Assembly (NCBI GenBank): GCA_035652435.1
Contig: DASRDU010000115.1
Span: 1 to 64,000 of the forward strand
Origin: DASRDU01 sp035652435
Lineage (GTDB): Bacteria; Acidobacteriota; Blastocatellia; RBC074
Direction: 5' to 3'
DNA: 64,000 bases
Part shown: positions 16,561 through 25,995 of the stretch, in pieces
How the letters are laid out: each line of letters opens with the position of its first letter
Numbering within the stretch: the stretch's first letter is position 1
Program-made: the position numbers and the translations under genes
Notes under the pieces: generated by a model
Database searches by the model: none
What the model saw: the letters and a program-made list of their open reading frames with translations, nothing else
What the model was told of the DNA's origin: nothing

Positions 16561-17424
16561 TCACCCGAATCTCCCGGTGATGTAATCCTCCGTCCGCTCG
16601 TCATCCGGCGCGGTGAAGATTTTGTCGGTCGTGTTGAATTCGACGAGTCTCCCGAGCAGGAAGAACGCCGTGTGATCGGAGATGCGCGCCGCCTGCTGCA
16701 TGTTGTGAGTCACGATCACGATCGTATACTGCTCGCGCAGCTTGAGCGAGAGTTCCTCGATCTTCTGCGTGGCCAGCGGGTCGAGCGCCGAGGCCGGCTC
16801 GTCCATCAGCAGCACCTCCGGCTCAATCGCCAGCGCCCGCGCGATGCACAGGCGCTGCTGCTGCCCGCCTGAGAGGCTCAGCGCCGAACTGTGCAGCCGG
16901 TCCTTGACCTCTTCCCACAACGCGGCGTTCCTGAGCGCCGCTTCGACCCGCCCGTCCATCTCTGACCTGCTCCCCGCCAGCCGGTTGATCCTGATCCCGT
17001 AAGCAACATTCTCGTAGATCGTCTTCGGGAACGGGTTCGACTTCTGAAAGACCATCCCGACCTTCTGGCGGAGTGCGACCACGTCGGTCGAGGGCGCGTA
17101 GATGTTTTCGCCGTCAATCTCGACCGCGCCTTCGACGCGCGTCCCGACAATTGTATCGTTCATTCGGTTGAGCGTCCGCAGAAAAGTTGACTTGCCGCAC
17201 CCGGAGGGGCCGATCAGGGCCGTGATCCGCCGCGCCGGGATCTGAATATTGATCCCGTAGAGCGCCTGCGCCTTGCCGTAATAAAAGTCCAGACCGCTGG
17301 CGCTGATTTTGGTCTCGACGGCGCCACTTCCGGCGTTTGCCTCACCGGGCGACTGACCTCTGCTCTTTAACTGTCCGCCCGCACGGCTTATGGGGTTGAC
17401 TGAGAACGGCTGCGGGGTAGACAT
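16561..17424 (-). CDS. pstB: Phosphate ABC transporter ATP-binding protein
   Basis: 287 residues from the ATG at 17424, which has GGGAG upstream. Earlier in-frame starts reach 17460. Walker A GPSGCGKST, Q-loop, signature LSGGQQQRLCIARAL and Walker B VLLMDEPASALDP are intact. It drives phosphate import with PstC and PstA and responds to PstS. The N-terminal 40 residues before the ABC domain are longer than in E. coli and low in complexity. Confidence 0.92.
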   Translation of the reverse strand: MSTPQPFSVNPISRAGGQLKSRGQSPGEANAGSGAVETKISASGLDFYYGKAQALYGINIQIPARRITALIGPSGCGKSTFLRTLNRMNDTIVGTRVEGAVEIDGENIYAPSTDVVALRQKVGMVFQKSNPFPKTIYENVAYGIRINRLAGSRSEMDGRVEAALRNAALWEEVKDRLHSSALSLSGGQQQRLCIARALAIEPEVLLMDEPASALDPLATQKIEELSLKLREQYTIVIVTHNMQQAARISDHTAFFLLGRLVEFNTTDKIFTAPDDERTEDYITGRFG

Positions 17425-17505
17425 GGCGACTCCCTTCGTTTCGTTCATTTCCACAACCATAACAGGTTCGTTAGTAGCCGGACAAAAGCGCCGCCCGGCG
17501 AAGTG

Positions 17506-18438
17506 CTAGCCGCGCAACCGGGCGCGAACGCGCGCGCGGATGATGATCGCAGTAATGTTGAGAATGAAAGTCATGACGAGCAGCACCAGCACGGTCGCAT
17601 TCAGGTTCGGCAATGCGGCATTAACATCGGGTGACTGAGTCGCCAGCACGAACACGTGATACCCGAGATGCATAAACTGATCCGTCGGGTGAGCGGGAAG
17701 AAAAGGCAGATAATAAGCGGCCCCGGTAAACAGGATCGGGGCGACCTCGCCCGCGCCACGCGAGATGGCGAGGATTGACCCGGTCAGGATCCCCGGCACG
17801 GCCTGTGGCAGAATGACGCGGGCGATGGTCTGCCATCTGGTCGCGCCAAGCGCCAGAGACCCTTCACGATGTTCCCTCGGGATTGCTCTGAGGGCTTCTT
17901 CCGTCGCCACGATCACGACCGGCAGCGTCAGCAGGGCCAGCGTGAGCGCCGCCCAGATGATTGCCGGTTTGCCGTAAAACAGCGAGCCGCCGTAAAAGGC
18001 CGTATCAATGCCACTGCCGATTGTTTCGATGAAGAAGCCGACGCCGAACAGGCCAAAGACGATTGACGGCACCCCCGCCAGATTGGCCACCGCCGTGCGC
18101 ACGAGCCTCGTCAGTAGCGCGTCGGCGCGGGCATATTCATGCAGATAGATGGCGGTAGCCGCGCCCACCGGCACGGCTGCAATCGTCATAATCAGGACGA
18201 GAAAGACAGTGCCATAGATCGCCGGCCAGATTCCGCCCGCCAGTCCGCCTTTGCTCGGAGCGGTGGAGAGAAAAGCCCATGAAACCGTGCCTGCGCCACC
18301 CTTCGCGACCTCAAGCAGGATCACCACGAGCATGGCGATAATCACCAGCACGGCCGCGCCGGTGGCGATGGATAAAGGCAGATCGCCGGTGAAAAGGGCT
18401 TGGCGTGAAGGCGTCCGGACTGATATTGCTGCGCTCAT
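17506..18438 (-). CDS. pstA: Phosphate ABC transporter permease PstA
   Basis: 310 residues with six membrane segments and the binding-protein-dependent permease EAA-type loop (EALRAIPREHREGSLALGATRWQT). Its start overlaps the end of pstC by four bases. It forms the channel with PstC. Confidence 0.92.
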   Translation of the reverse strand: MSAAISVRTPSRQALFTGDLPLSIATGAAVLVIIAMLVVILLEVAKGGAGTVSWAFLSTAPSKGGLAGGIWPAIYGTVFLVLIMTIAAVPVGAATAIYLHEYARADALLTRLVRTAVANLAGVPSIVFGLFGVGFFIETIGSGIDTAFYGGSLFYGKPAIIWAALTLALLTLPVVIVATEEALRAIPREHREGSLALGATRWQTIARVILPQAVPGILTGSILAISRGAGEVAPILFTGAAYYLPFLPAHPTDQFMHLGYHVFVLATQSPDVNAALPNLNATVLVLLVMTFILNITAIIIRARVRARLRG

Positions 18439-19427
18439 TGTGCCGTCCCCCGCATCCGGGTATTGATGCGACCGACGATGATGTCACCGAAGAAATTGAT
18501 GATGAAAGTGATGACGAACAGCAGCGCGCCGATGGCGAACAGGGTGTGATAGTGCGCCGAACCGTAAACGACCTCGGCCAGTTCTGCGGCAATGCTGGCG
18601 GTCATCGTGCGGATCGAATCGGCCAGATTCCCGGAGACAATCGAGGCATTGCCGGAAGCCATCAGGACCACCATCGTCTCCCCAATCGCGCGCCCGAATC
18701 CGAGGACGATTCCGGCAAAGACGCCGGGCAACGCCGCCGGCAGGATCACTCTCAACAGTGTTTGCGAGCGCGTCGCCCCGAGCGCCAGAGACGCTTCGCG
18801 CAAAGCTCTCGGCACGGCGGTCAGCGTATCTTCGGCTACCGTGTAAACGACCGGAATGATCGCCAGGCCGAGCGCGCACCCGGCGACCACCGCATTCAAT
18901 CGCATCTCGAAGCGGAAGACCCGCTGCAGCCACGTGGCCAGAACCACCAGCGCGAAGAATCCCAGCACGACCGAAGGAATGCCGGCCAGCAATTCAATCG
19001 TCGGCTTGATGTATTCACGCAGTCTTCGCGGCGCGAACTCGGTGGTATACAGCGCGGCCAGCAGCGCCAGCGGGACTGAAACCAGCATGGCCACAATCGT
19101 CGCCTTCAGCGTGCCGATGATCAGCGGGATGAAACTGTACTTCGGGTGTTCGGAAACCGGTTGCCAGATGTAAGTCGGCTCGCCCTGCGGAGTCTCTCCG
19201 TTGTGGGTGAAGAATTCCCTGACGCTGGCCGTCTGCCGCACGCGCTCACTGGTAAAAACGGGCAGGGCTTTGCGCCCGACGAAGAGGAAGATAAGGATGA
19301 TCGAGAGGATCGCGATCATGGCCGTCGCCAGAATTGTTTTCTCGACGATCCATTCAATGACCTGGCCGCGTCGTGCGCCTTTACGCCGACTTCGCGGCCT
19401 GGCGGTAATCTCTGTCGCACTGGTCAT
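18435..19427 (-). CDS. pstC: Phosphate ABC transporter permease PstC
   Basis: 330 residues from the ATG at 19427. The frame continues upstream to another ATG at 19475 whose ribosome site is poorly spaced. Six to seven membrane helices and the permease loop EDTLTAVPRALREASLALGATR. Paired with PstA by sequence, order and overlap. Confidence 0.9.
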   Translation of the reverse strand: MTSATEITARPRSRRKGARRGQVIEWIVEKTILATAMIAILSIILIFLFVGRKALPVFTSERVRQTASVREFFTHNGETPQGEPTYIWQPVSEHPKYSFIPLIIGTLKATIVAMLVSVPLALLAALYTTEFAPRRLREYIKPTIELLAGIPSVVLGFFALVVLATWLQRVFRFEMRLNAVVAGCALGLAIIPVVYTVAEDTLTAVPRALREASLALGATRSQTLLRVILPAALPGVFAGIVLGFGRAIGETMVVLMASGNASIVSGNLADSIRTMTASIAAELAEVVYGSAHYHTLFAIGALLFVITFIINFFGDIIVGRINTRMRGTAQ

Positions 19428-19544
19428 AAACGATAATCCCGCATCCTTATGGTTGATCTTCCCTGCCTGTCTCATCCTCTCGTCCGGGCCGCAGTGAGCT
19501 TCGCGCTCCTTGCAGCCCGGGGCTTCGAAGACAGATGCCGGTTC

Positions 19545-20432
19545 CTACCTGATCGGGAAATAACCGACATCTTTGACGACGCCCTGCCCGGTGCTGCTCT
19601 CCACCCAGTCCACGAGCTTCTTAGTCTCGCCCGTCGGTTCGCCCGGCAGATACCAGTAAAGATAGCGGCTGATCGGGTAGGTGCCGTTTTCCACATTCGC
19701 CATTTCCGGCGCGATGGCCGGCGATGAGGGATCTTTTTTGATGGCCAGCACCTTGACTTCTTTGGCGTAAGCGATGCCGCCATAACCTATCGCATTTTTA
19801 TCCTGGCCGACCGCATTGATGACGGCTGCCGTGCCTGAGAGCGTTTGCGTTTTCGCGGCGAAATCCTGCTTCTCCAGCACATGCTCCTTGAAGTATTCAT
19901 ATGTCCCGCTGTTGTTCTCTCGCCCGTAAAGGACGATCCTGCCAGGCGCGCCGCCGACATCCTTCCAGTCGGTGATTTTGCCGAGATAGATGTCGCGCAC
20001 CTGCGGAATAGCAATTTCCTTCAGCGGGTTCGCCTGATTGACGTAAACGCCAAGCCCGTCGAGCGCGACTCTGACTTCAACTATGTCTTTTCCGTATTTC
20101 GCCTTGAAATCGGCGCGCTCCTGCTCTTTCATCGGCCGTGACGATTCGGCAATGTCGGTCGTCCCGTTGAGCAAAGCCGCAATGCCGGTGCCCGACCCGC
20201 CGCCAGTCACCTGCACCATAGTTCCCGGGTTGGCTTTCATGTATTCCTCGGCCCAGCGCTGACCGAGGATCACCATCGTGTCAGAACCTTTGACAGTGAT
20301 GGCCCTGCTGTTTTTACCGGCAGCTCCCGACCCATCTTTCGACTCCGGAGAGCGGTTCGCGCAACCGGCAAAGGCCAGCGACAGTGCCGCGAAGGCGATG
20401 AGCCCGAGAGCAAATCTGATTGAACGTGTCAT
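19545..20432 (-). CDS. pstS: Phosphate-binding lipoprotein PstS
   Basis: 295 residues. The N-terminus ends in a lipobox, LAFAGC, so the mature protein should be lipid-anchored. The PstS/PBP-like fold follows, with ITVKGSDTM, GGGSGTGIAALLNGTTDI and RENNSGTYEYF, which bind phosphate in family members. Strong AAAGGAG before the start. It is 12 bases after the porin gene, so both belong to one operon. Confidence 0.93.
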   Translation of the reverse strand: MTRSIRFALGLIAFAALSLAFAGCANRSPESKDGSGAAGKNSRAITVKGSDTMVILGQRWAEEYMKANPGTMVQVTGGGSGTGIAALLNGTTDIAESSRPMKEQERADFKAKYGKDIVEVRVALDGLGVYVNQANPLKEIAIPQVRDIYLGKITDWKDVGGAPGRIVLYGRENNSGTYEYFKEHVLEKQDFAAKTQTLSGTAAVINAVGQDKNAIGYGGIAYAKEVKVLAIKKDPSSPAIAPEMANVENGTYPISRYLYWYLPGEPTGETKKLVDWVESSTGQGVVKDVGYFPIR

Positions 20433-20444
20433 TAGTGATCTCCT

Positions 20445-22175
20445 TTAGAAAGTGAAAACAATCTGTTCCTGAATGCGGTACTGGCGCGGCGTGTAAGCAT
20501 TCAGCGGCACGAAGAAGTTCGGGTACTGCCCCGAGTTCCGCAGTTCGTTCTGAATGAACAGCAGGTTCTGCAACTGCACGCCCTTCGCCAGCCCGATGTC
20601 ATATCGAATGTGATGCGAGCGAATGTTGACGCCCACCCCCGTCCCCAAGTCGTCATCAGTGAGCTGCGAGATCAGCGCGTTCGCCCCCTTGATCGAGAAG
20701 ATGTAGAGCCACGACTGATCGCCCCGACCTCTCACGTTGCCGAGCTTGAGCGACGCCAGCATCCCGTCGCGCTCACGCTGCCCCGTCCCCAGGTTGCGCG
20801 CCACCTGAAGATTGAAAGAGACCGGGTAGTCGTGATCCCCGCGCTTGAAGCCAGCGTGGTCGAGCCGGTAAGTGAGCCGCGCCACCTGGAAATTGCGCGC
20901 CGTGAAAATCGAGCCGCTGCTGGTCGTCGTCGCCGTGCCCGCCGCCGTCACCGGGCCCGAGAGCGCGAGGCCAAGGCTGTTCTGCACGATGATGGGCAGC
21001 CCCGCCGGGAGAGAGGCGAACTGAATCTGATTCGGGTTGCGGTAGAGCTGGATGTCGCCGCCGAATTGCTGCGACGCGTGTTCGGAGAGCTTCTGGTTGA
21101 CGAGCAGCCCCTGATGGAACATCTGCGAGCCCCGGCCCGTCGAGCCGATCACGGCGCCGGTCGGGCCGAGGTTGCCGGCCGTCACGATGGCGACGTTCGG
21201 GTTGCTCAGGATGTACTGCCCGGCGCGGAACTCAACGCTCCTGAACCCGGCCTTCGCTTCGCCGAAGGTGTAGGTGAATTTCTCATTGAAGCCGTTGAAG
21301 CGCGTGTCGTCATCAAAGAGGAACCGCGAGTTGTCGGCGAAGACCTCCTGCACCTTCCCGCCCTGCGCGCTGAACCACCTGGTCGGGTGAAAGTCCACCC
21401 AGGCTTCGCTGATGAAGAAGGGGTGGCGCGTGATAGTCGCGCCGAACTCCTGATCCATCGTCACCGCGTTGTTCTCGGGGCCGGTGGCGAGCTGGCCGTG
21501 GAATGAGACCTGTTTGTTGAGGTCTGAGTCGAGGTTGAGGCGGAAGCGGTAACGCGCGCGGACGTTCTGCACATGCGTGAGCGCGGTCTGCCCGGGCCCG
21601 GGGTTCGGGAACGCGGGCCGCAGAATGGCGTCGGCGCGCAGCCTGAAATCGCCGCTCAGGCGGAACGGCCCGAGGCGTTTGATCGCCGCCTCATTTTGCG
21701 CGACGGCTGCGCTCGCCTTCTCGACCTGGGTTTTCGTTTCGGTCAGCGCGGAAGAAACTTTCTCGACCCTCGTCTCGGCGGCCTGTACCGACTGTTCAGT
21801 CTGTTTCACTTCGCCGCGGAGCGAGGAGGCGAGTTGTTCGGCGGCGGCGGCGCGCTCTTCGGCGCTTTTGAGCCGGGCTTCGAGTTCGGCGATCCGGCGG
21901 CGGGCGTCGGCGTCTTCGACGGGTTTGTTACTCTCGGCGAGCTGCCGACTCAATTCGTCAACCCGCTGGCTGAGCGACGCGACCTGATCACAGACTGCGC
22001 AGGTCCGTGTTTTCGCTGAATCTGTGACCGCGCGCCGCTGCACAGGTTTTCTCTTTGCCTTACCCTGCTGTGGCATGCCATTTGCAGCTATGGTTGTTGC
22101 CGACAGGAACAGGACGCTTGCGGCAATTGCCAGAACTGACTTGAAAGTGTTTTTTGTGACAGCAAAACAGGGCAT
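20445..22175 (-). CDS. Putative outer-membrane porin with N-terminal coiled coil, first gene of the pst operon
   Basis: 576 residues from the ATG at 22175, preceded by GGGAG. An upstream ATG at 22220 has a weak site. A signal peptide (to about residue 33), a CAVC motif and a coiled-coil segment (residues 60-170, many AEL and EK repeats) lead into a barrel starting at FRLSGDFRLRADA and ending in QIVFTF. It resembles putative porins found with pst genes, and by position it should pass phosphate or phosphate esters through the outer membrane. The specificity is inferred from context. Confidence 0.75.
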   Translation of the reverse strand: MPCFAVTKNTFKSVLAIAASVLFLSATTIAANGMPQQGKAKRKPVQRRAVTDSAKTRTCAVCDQVASLSQRVDELSRQLAESNKPVEDADARRRIAELEARLKSAEERAAAAEQLASSLRGEVKQTEQSVQAAETRVEKVSSALTETKTQVEKASAAVAQNEAAIKRLGPFRLSGDFRLRADAILRPAFPNPGPGQTALTHVQNVRARYRFRLNLDSDLNKQVSFHGQLATGPENNAVTMDQEFGATITRHPFFISEAWVDFHPTRWFSAQGGKVQEVFADNSRFLFDDDTRFNGFNEKFTYTFGEAKAGFRSVEFRAGQYILSNPNVAIVTAGNLGPTGAVIGSTGRGSQMFHQGLLVNQKLSEHASQQFGGDIQLYRNPNQIQFASLPAGLPIIVQNSLGLALSGPVTAAGTATTTSSGSIFTARNFQVARLTYRLDHAGFKRGDHDYPVSFNLQVARNLGTGQRERDGMLASLKLGNVRGRGDQSWLYIFSIKGANALISQLTDDDLGTGVGVNIRSHHIRYDIGLAKGVQLQNLLFIQNELRNSGQYPNFFVPLNAYTPRQYRIQEQIVFTF

Positions 22176-22324
22176 TACCGCTCCCTGTCCGGGACAATTC
22201 GGTATCAATCTCGGTTTCATTTAAGGTGCCTGTTCTTTTAATTGCAGTCAGGGTGACTGCTGTGGGTTTCCCATCGCTGCCCTGCTGCTTTTGATTATTT
22301 TTTCAGGGTGAGCATAAGAGCGGT

Positions 22325-22365
22325 GGGTAAAGTTAATGTTAACGAGACTTCAAATCGAGGTTAAA
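22325..22365 (-). promoter_or_regulatory. Pho-box-like array, proximal, upstream of the porin-pst operon
   Basis: On the minus strand four units with 3-bp spacers at exact 11-bp period: TTTAACCT, TTTGAAGT, GTTAACAT and CTTTACCC. Eight bases after the last unit lies TATGCT, a possible -10. It is 150 bases ahead of the porin start. Confidence 0.65.
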
Positions 22366-22388
22366 TTTTCAGACCGGGATCGCCACGG

Positions 22389-22429
22389 CGCTCAAGCGGA
22401 TGTCAACGACGTCTTAAGTCTGACTTAAA
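22389..22429 (-). promoter_or_regulatory. Pho-box-like array, distal, upstream of the porin-pst operon
   Basis: A second block of four units at 11-bp period on the minus strand: TTTAAGTC, CTTAAGAC, GTTGACAT and CTTGAGCG. Together with 22325-22365 the 319-base region 22221-22539 is mostly regulatory. The first two units are partly palindromic, so this block could also serve the small gene at 22540 on the plus strand. Confidence 0.5.
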
Positions 22430-22539
22430 TCTCTCCGGCCGGGTCATTCGGTCTTGATGTTTGAGAACGGATCCATACAATGCCCGTCAGTTTTTCACAG
22501 TCACTCAATCAATCATTAATCATCGGCAGGAGAGGATGC

Positions 22540-22725
22540 ATGAACAACGACCAGAACGTTGAGCAGGGGAGGGCCGCTTCGTGGGAATTGCTGACTCTTT
22601 TACTTTCACCCGGCAGCACTCGCGCACCTATCATCAGGATTGATGAGGTCAGGCAGATTCTTGAACTGTCAGATAAGCCGGAATCCACGGGCGAGGCGAC
22701 ATCGCATCGGCCCTGCTCCGCGTAA
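22540..22725 (+). CDS. Small hypothetical protein divergent from the pst operon
   Basis: 61 residues from an ATG preceded by AGGAGAGG. Sequence MNNDQNVEQGRAASWELLTLLLSPG and so on, mildly acidic, no recognised domain. Support comes from the ribosome site, from its place across the Pho-box region, and from a hairpin downstream. It could be a phosphate-stress small protein, which is a guess. Confidence 0.35.
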   Translation: MNNDQNVEQGRAASWELLTLLLSPGSTRAPIIRIDEVRQILELSDKPESTGEATSHRPCSA

Positions 22726-22915
22726 CTGCGCCGTTATGCAAGACCGCTGTCACCCGGTTGGCGTTCCTGCCTCTTCTGAAAACAGGGCGCACGGAATACT
22801 GTTCGCATGCAGCTGTTTGATGGTTGCCAACTGGCAACCGGGGCGGGGGTAAGTTTCCGGCTGAGCCCCCGCGGGGTCGGCTGTCTGATTCCACAGCCGC
22901 CAGAGCTTCGGAAAC

Positions 22916-22946
22916 AGCAACGGGCATCATCATGATGCCCGTTGCT
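22916..22946. terminator. Hairpin between the small gene and the FKBP gene
   Basis: AGCAACGGGCATCAT and ATGATGCCCGTTGCT flank a single base, giving a perfect inverted repeat between two converging genes. It probably ends transcription in both directions. The surrounding 22726-23010 holds nothing else I recognise. Confidence 0.5.
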
Positions 22947-23010
22947 TCCTGAACACATTCTTTGCCGCCGAAAAAGTCATCAGTGACCTCTTCGCGGCGC
23001 CGCGCGGCCT

Positions 23011-23439
23011 TCAGCCGATTTCCACCAGCGTCAGTTCAAAACGAAGCTGCTCACCGGCCAGCGGATGATTCGCGTCGAAAGTCAGAGTCGTGTCGGTGAC
23101 GGCGGTGATGAGCAGCGGAATCACTGCGCCGTCAGGCGTCTGCATTTCAATTGCCATCCCGACCTCCGGCTCGACTCCGAGCCTGACCTGATCACGCGCG
23201 ACGGTCTGGACGAGGGCGTCGGTATGCGGCCCGTAAGCCTGATCGGGCGGGACGGTGATAGTTTTCGACTCGCCGACCTCCATCCCGATCACGGCGTTTT
23301 CGAACCCCTCAATCACTTCCCCGCTGCCGAGCGTGAACCCGAGCGGCTCCTGATCCGCCGATGAATCGAAGACCGTCCCGTCGTCGAGCGTGCCGGTGTA
23401 ATGAACTTTGACGCTGTCGCCTGTTTTCGCTGCGGCCAT
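23011..23439 (-). CDS. FKBP-type peptidyl-prolyl isomerase, SlyD-like
   Basis: 142 residues from the ATG at 23439, which has GGAG at a good distance. Earlier in-frame ATGs reach 23511. The FKBP core (VKVHYTGTLDDGTVFDSS, GEVIEGFENAVIGM) is split by an insert-in-flap region, as in SlyD, with PDQAYGPHTDALVQTV. It isomerises prolyl bonds and may act as a chaperone. The His-rich metal tail of E. coli SlyD is absent. Confidence 0.85.
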   Translation of the reverse strand: MAAAKTGDSVKVHYTGTLDDGTVFDSSADQEPLGFTLGSGEVIEGFENAVIGMEVGESKTITVPPDQAYGPHTDALVQTVARDQVRLGVEPEVGMAIEMQTPDGAVIPLLITAVTDTTLTFDANHPLAGEQLRFELTLVEIG

Positions 23440-23844
23440 CTCTGCATTCTCCATTGACAGGTTATTTGTCGGGCCGGAATCAGCCCTGGGCGAGCATCTC
23501 ACACCCGCCATCCAAAAGCCAGGCTACCGGCTTTTGACGTTCATTTTCCCGCGTTGACTTTTGGGCGGCGCCTGATTTACTTTGCCGTCGCTAAGCGAAA
23601 ATTTTGAGGCTTGAGCGAAACGCCCGTTTTTTCGCCCCTGATCGGGGTTACCGGGACGGCATTGTTTCACCCACAGCTTCCGGCTCATTGCAATCATGAT
23701 TGTCATTCCGGCGCGTGATTTTCTGATCATTTGACTGAACTGAAGCGACAGTTCCACGGACAATCGGGCCACTGACGGGCAAAAAACTCCGGCGCGTGAT
23801 GGGATGTGCCGGCCAAATAATTACCGGGAAAGGGAGGATCGAAC
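23440..23844. other. Intergenic region, no supported gene
   Basis: About 400 bases without a convincing gene. An 8-bp perfect hairpin (CAAAAGCC with GGCTTTTG, 23513-23536) lies near the FKBP end. A basic 82-residue frame on the minus strand (23524-23772) has no ribosome site or recognisable motif. Confidence 0.3.
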
Positions 23845-24195
23845 ATGGAGAGCAGCCTCAAATTCGCGAACAACGACGCCTTCTACAACCAGCTCCTCGA
23901 AATGGAGGGCCGCCACGAGGAATACCGCATTGACACCGGCATTCTGGAAGTCAAAGACCTGCCGCTTCGCCTGCTTCACCACATCGGCATCACCAAGGAA
24001 GAGATCGCGCACAAGCAGCACAAGGTCGTCGAGGAAAGCGACTTCATGCTGGATTTCGTCGAGCCGCTGCTGACGAAAATCAACGCGATGATCGGCCATT
24101 ACAAACCGGCGCGCGGTTACGAATTTACCGTCGAGGCTGAGGATTTCGATACCATCAAAGTTCATGGCCGCCCGCAGACGGCGCCGACGGCCTGA
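23845..24195 (+). CDS. Hypothetical protein, 116 residues
   Basis: Starts after GGGAGG. Predicted mixed helical protein with an acidic character (NDAFYNQLLEMEGRHEEYRIDTGILEV, then KHKVVEESDFMLDFVEPLLTKI). No cysteine, no membrane segment, no known domain from memory. Good codon use and a terminator hairpin behind it suggest a real, probably monocistronic gene. Confidence 0.6.
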   Translation: MESSLKFANNDAFYNQLLEMEGRHEEYRIDTGILEVKDLPLRLLHHIGITKEEIAHKQHKVVEESDFMLDFVEPLLTKINAMIGHYKPARGYEFTVEAEDFDTIKVHGRPQTAPTA

Positions 24196-24206
24196 AGTCA
24201 GGAAGC

Positions 24207-24248
24207 CCGAAGAGCCCGGGGCGTCCATTTTTCGCCGGGGCTCTTCGG
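24207..24248 (+). terminator. Rho-independent-like terminator
   Basis: CCGAAGAGCCC at 24207-24217 pairs with GGGCTCTTCGG at 24238-24248, with a T-rich loop, twelve bases after the stop of the 116-residue gene. Confidence 0.55.
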
Positions 24249-24395
24249 ACGCCGGTTAACTTTATTCCCCAACCGGCTGGCCTTCTGTGCTATCCTCCGC
24301 CGCATGGTGCCCTGGTCCCGCCTGAAGCACCCGCTCTTCACTCCGGCCTCGAAGATTCAATCCCGAACATCAACCCCAGGAACCCGGATAAAGCT

Positions 24396-25991
24396 ATGTC
24401 ATCCGTTCTGAATTCACCGCAGGAGCGCCAGCGCCTGATGACGCGACTGGATTACCTGCTGCGGCAGTATGAAAACCTGAACCTGGTCGCGAAGGCACTC
24501 GGCGAAATGGCCGACGGCGTGGCCCCGGCGCGGCCGTCGGAGACCGACCTCAGGAGCCGGCTTGAGCAGCAGGGCGCCCTGCTCGCCGGCGGGGAGATTG
24601 ACGCTGTCCGCCGCGCGCTCGGGCAGATCGGCAGCACGCTCTATGAGGCGCAGGAGCAATTGCACCAGTTCGACGGGCGGGTTTCGGTCTGTCAGATTCG
24701 CCAGCGCTTCCAGCAGGCCGACTCGAGCCGCGAGGAGATCGGCGCGCTGCTGCAGTTCCTGCTCTCAAAGCTGCATTTCTCGGAAGAAGATCTGGACAAG
24801 ATTGACTTCCTCACGACCTGCTTCTATGCGCAGAGCGTCAAGGCCGGCGGCGGCTTCGGCTTCGAGGACAGGGTGCGGCAGGAATATGAAAAGATGCTCG
24901 AATACGCGGGGATCACGAAAACCGACGTGCCCGACCCCGAAGGGATGGAGAGCCTCGAGTTTCTCCGCGAAGAGATCGCCAGCGTAACCTCGCTCCAGCA
25001 GCTCACGGCCAGACAGACGCTCGACCGGCTGCGCGCCTTCAAAGCCGGGCTGCAGAACCGCCGGCTGCACCCGGATGTGATGATCGAACTGGCGCGCGTC
25101 AATATGCTGGCGGGCAGACGTTTTGACGAGTTGGCCAGCCGTGAAAGTCAGCGGATTGACAAACTGGCGACGCGGCTGATCTCAGCCGGGTTCAGCGAGG
25201 TGGAGGAGTCAAAGGGCGAAGGCCCCGTGCTGGTCGAAGAAGTCTGGAAAAGATCCCTCTACGACGCCAGACAGCTCAACGACGATTACAGGAATAACCG
25301 CAGGCGAATTGAGCGTCTGGCCGAAGCCAATGACACACTCGCGCGCGTTCACGAAAGTCTGGGGCTGGAAGAGCCTGTCACAAACCCGGCCGTGGAAGGG
25401 CCGGCCACCGACGCGGCGGAAGCGGTGACCTCGCAGCCTGCGGCCACTTTTCGTTCCGCCCGACAGTTTGAGGCAAGTGAGGTCAGGGTCGCGGAATTCA
25501 ACCTGACGCCGAAGCAATTTGAGCGCGACCTGTGCGCGCGGTTGCAGCAGATTGCCGAGATGCTGCGCGAGCAGCCGGCGGCAGAAGCCGGTTCCGGCGC
25601 GGAGATCGAACTCTCCTTCGGCGCCTCAGGCATCACCCTTGGCGCGTGGGAGGCGGCGGCCTTTCAAAGGAATTACCCGCGGCTGCGGACCGAAACGGCC
25701 AGCCTCGGCAGTCTGCTGCGTCTGACTGTCGCCCTGATGGCCGAGTTGAAGGAGAAGCAGGAACTGATCTACCGGTGGCTGATGTCCCCGGATTATCCGA
25801 GCGAGGACGCTGGCAGCGTACGCTATCTGGAGCTGTTCGGGCGGCAGACGGTCGAGGAGGTGGAAGCCTGCCTCAGGAGCGCCGGGGACGCCCTGCCCCG
25901 GGAAGTCTGTGACCAGCTGCAACGGACGCAACACAAACTCTCCGACGCCTGCGTTCAGTTCTCGGCAAGGATTCAGGAAGCGATGGTGTAA
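24396..25991 (+). CDS. Hypothetical 531-residue helical protein, operon partner of a LOG-family gene
   Basis: A soluble, mostly helical protein with many charged heptad-like stretches (RLDYLLRQYENLNLVAKALGEM; AVRRALGQIGSTLYEAQEQL; DDYRNNRRRIERLAEANDTL), a Pro/Ala-rich linker around 345-365 and a second helical domain after residue 380. No signal peptide, no catalytic motif that I can recognise. Its stop is four bases before the LOG-like start, so the two are cotranscribed and probably coupled. Function unknown. Confidence 0.6.
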   Translation: MSSVLNSPQERQRLMTRLDYLLRQYENLNLVAKALGEMADGVAPARPSETDLRSRLEQQGALLAGGEIDAVRRALGQIGSTLYEAQEQLHQFDGRVSVCQIRQRFQQADSSREEIGALLQFLLSKLHFSEEDLDKIDFLTTCFYAQSVKAGGGFGFEDRVRQEYEKMLEYAGITKTDVPDPEGMESLEFLREEIASVTSLQQLTARQTLDRLRAFKAGLQNRRLHPDVMIELARVNMLAGRRFDELASRESQRIDKLATRLISAGFSEVEESKGEGPVLVEEVWKRSLYDARQLNDDYRNNRRRIERLAEANDTLARVHESLGLEEPVTNPAVEGPATDAAEAVTSQPAATFRSARQFEASEVRVAEFNLTPKQFERDLCARLQQIAEMLREQPAAEAGSGAEIELSFGASGITLGAWEAAAFQRNYPRLRTETASLGSLLRLTVALMAELKEKQELIYRWLMSPDYPSEDAGSVRYLELFGRQTVEEVEACLRSAGDALPREVCDQLQRTQHKLSDACVQFSARIQEAMV

Positions 25992-25995
25992 CCAG

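Noticed and set aside
22819..22837. GGTTGCC/GGCAACC hairpin
   Set aside because: Short 7-bp stem with no T run and no gene end at that place.
23524..23772. 82-residue basic frame on the minus strand
   Set aside because: No ribosome site, no motif, composition unlike a real protein.
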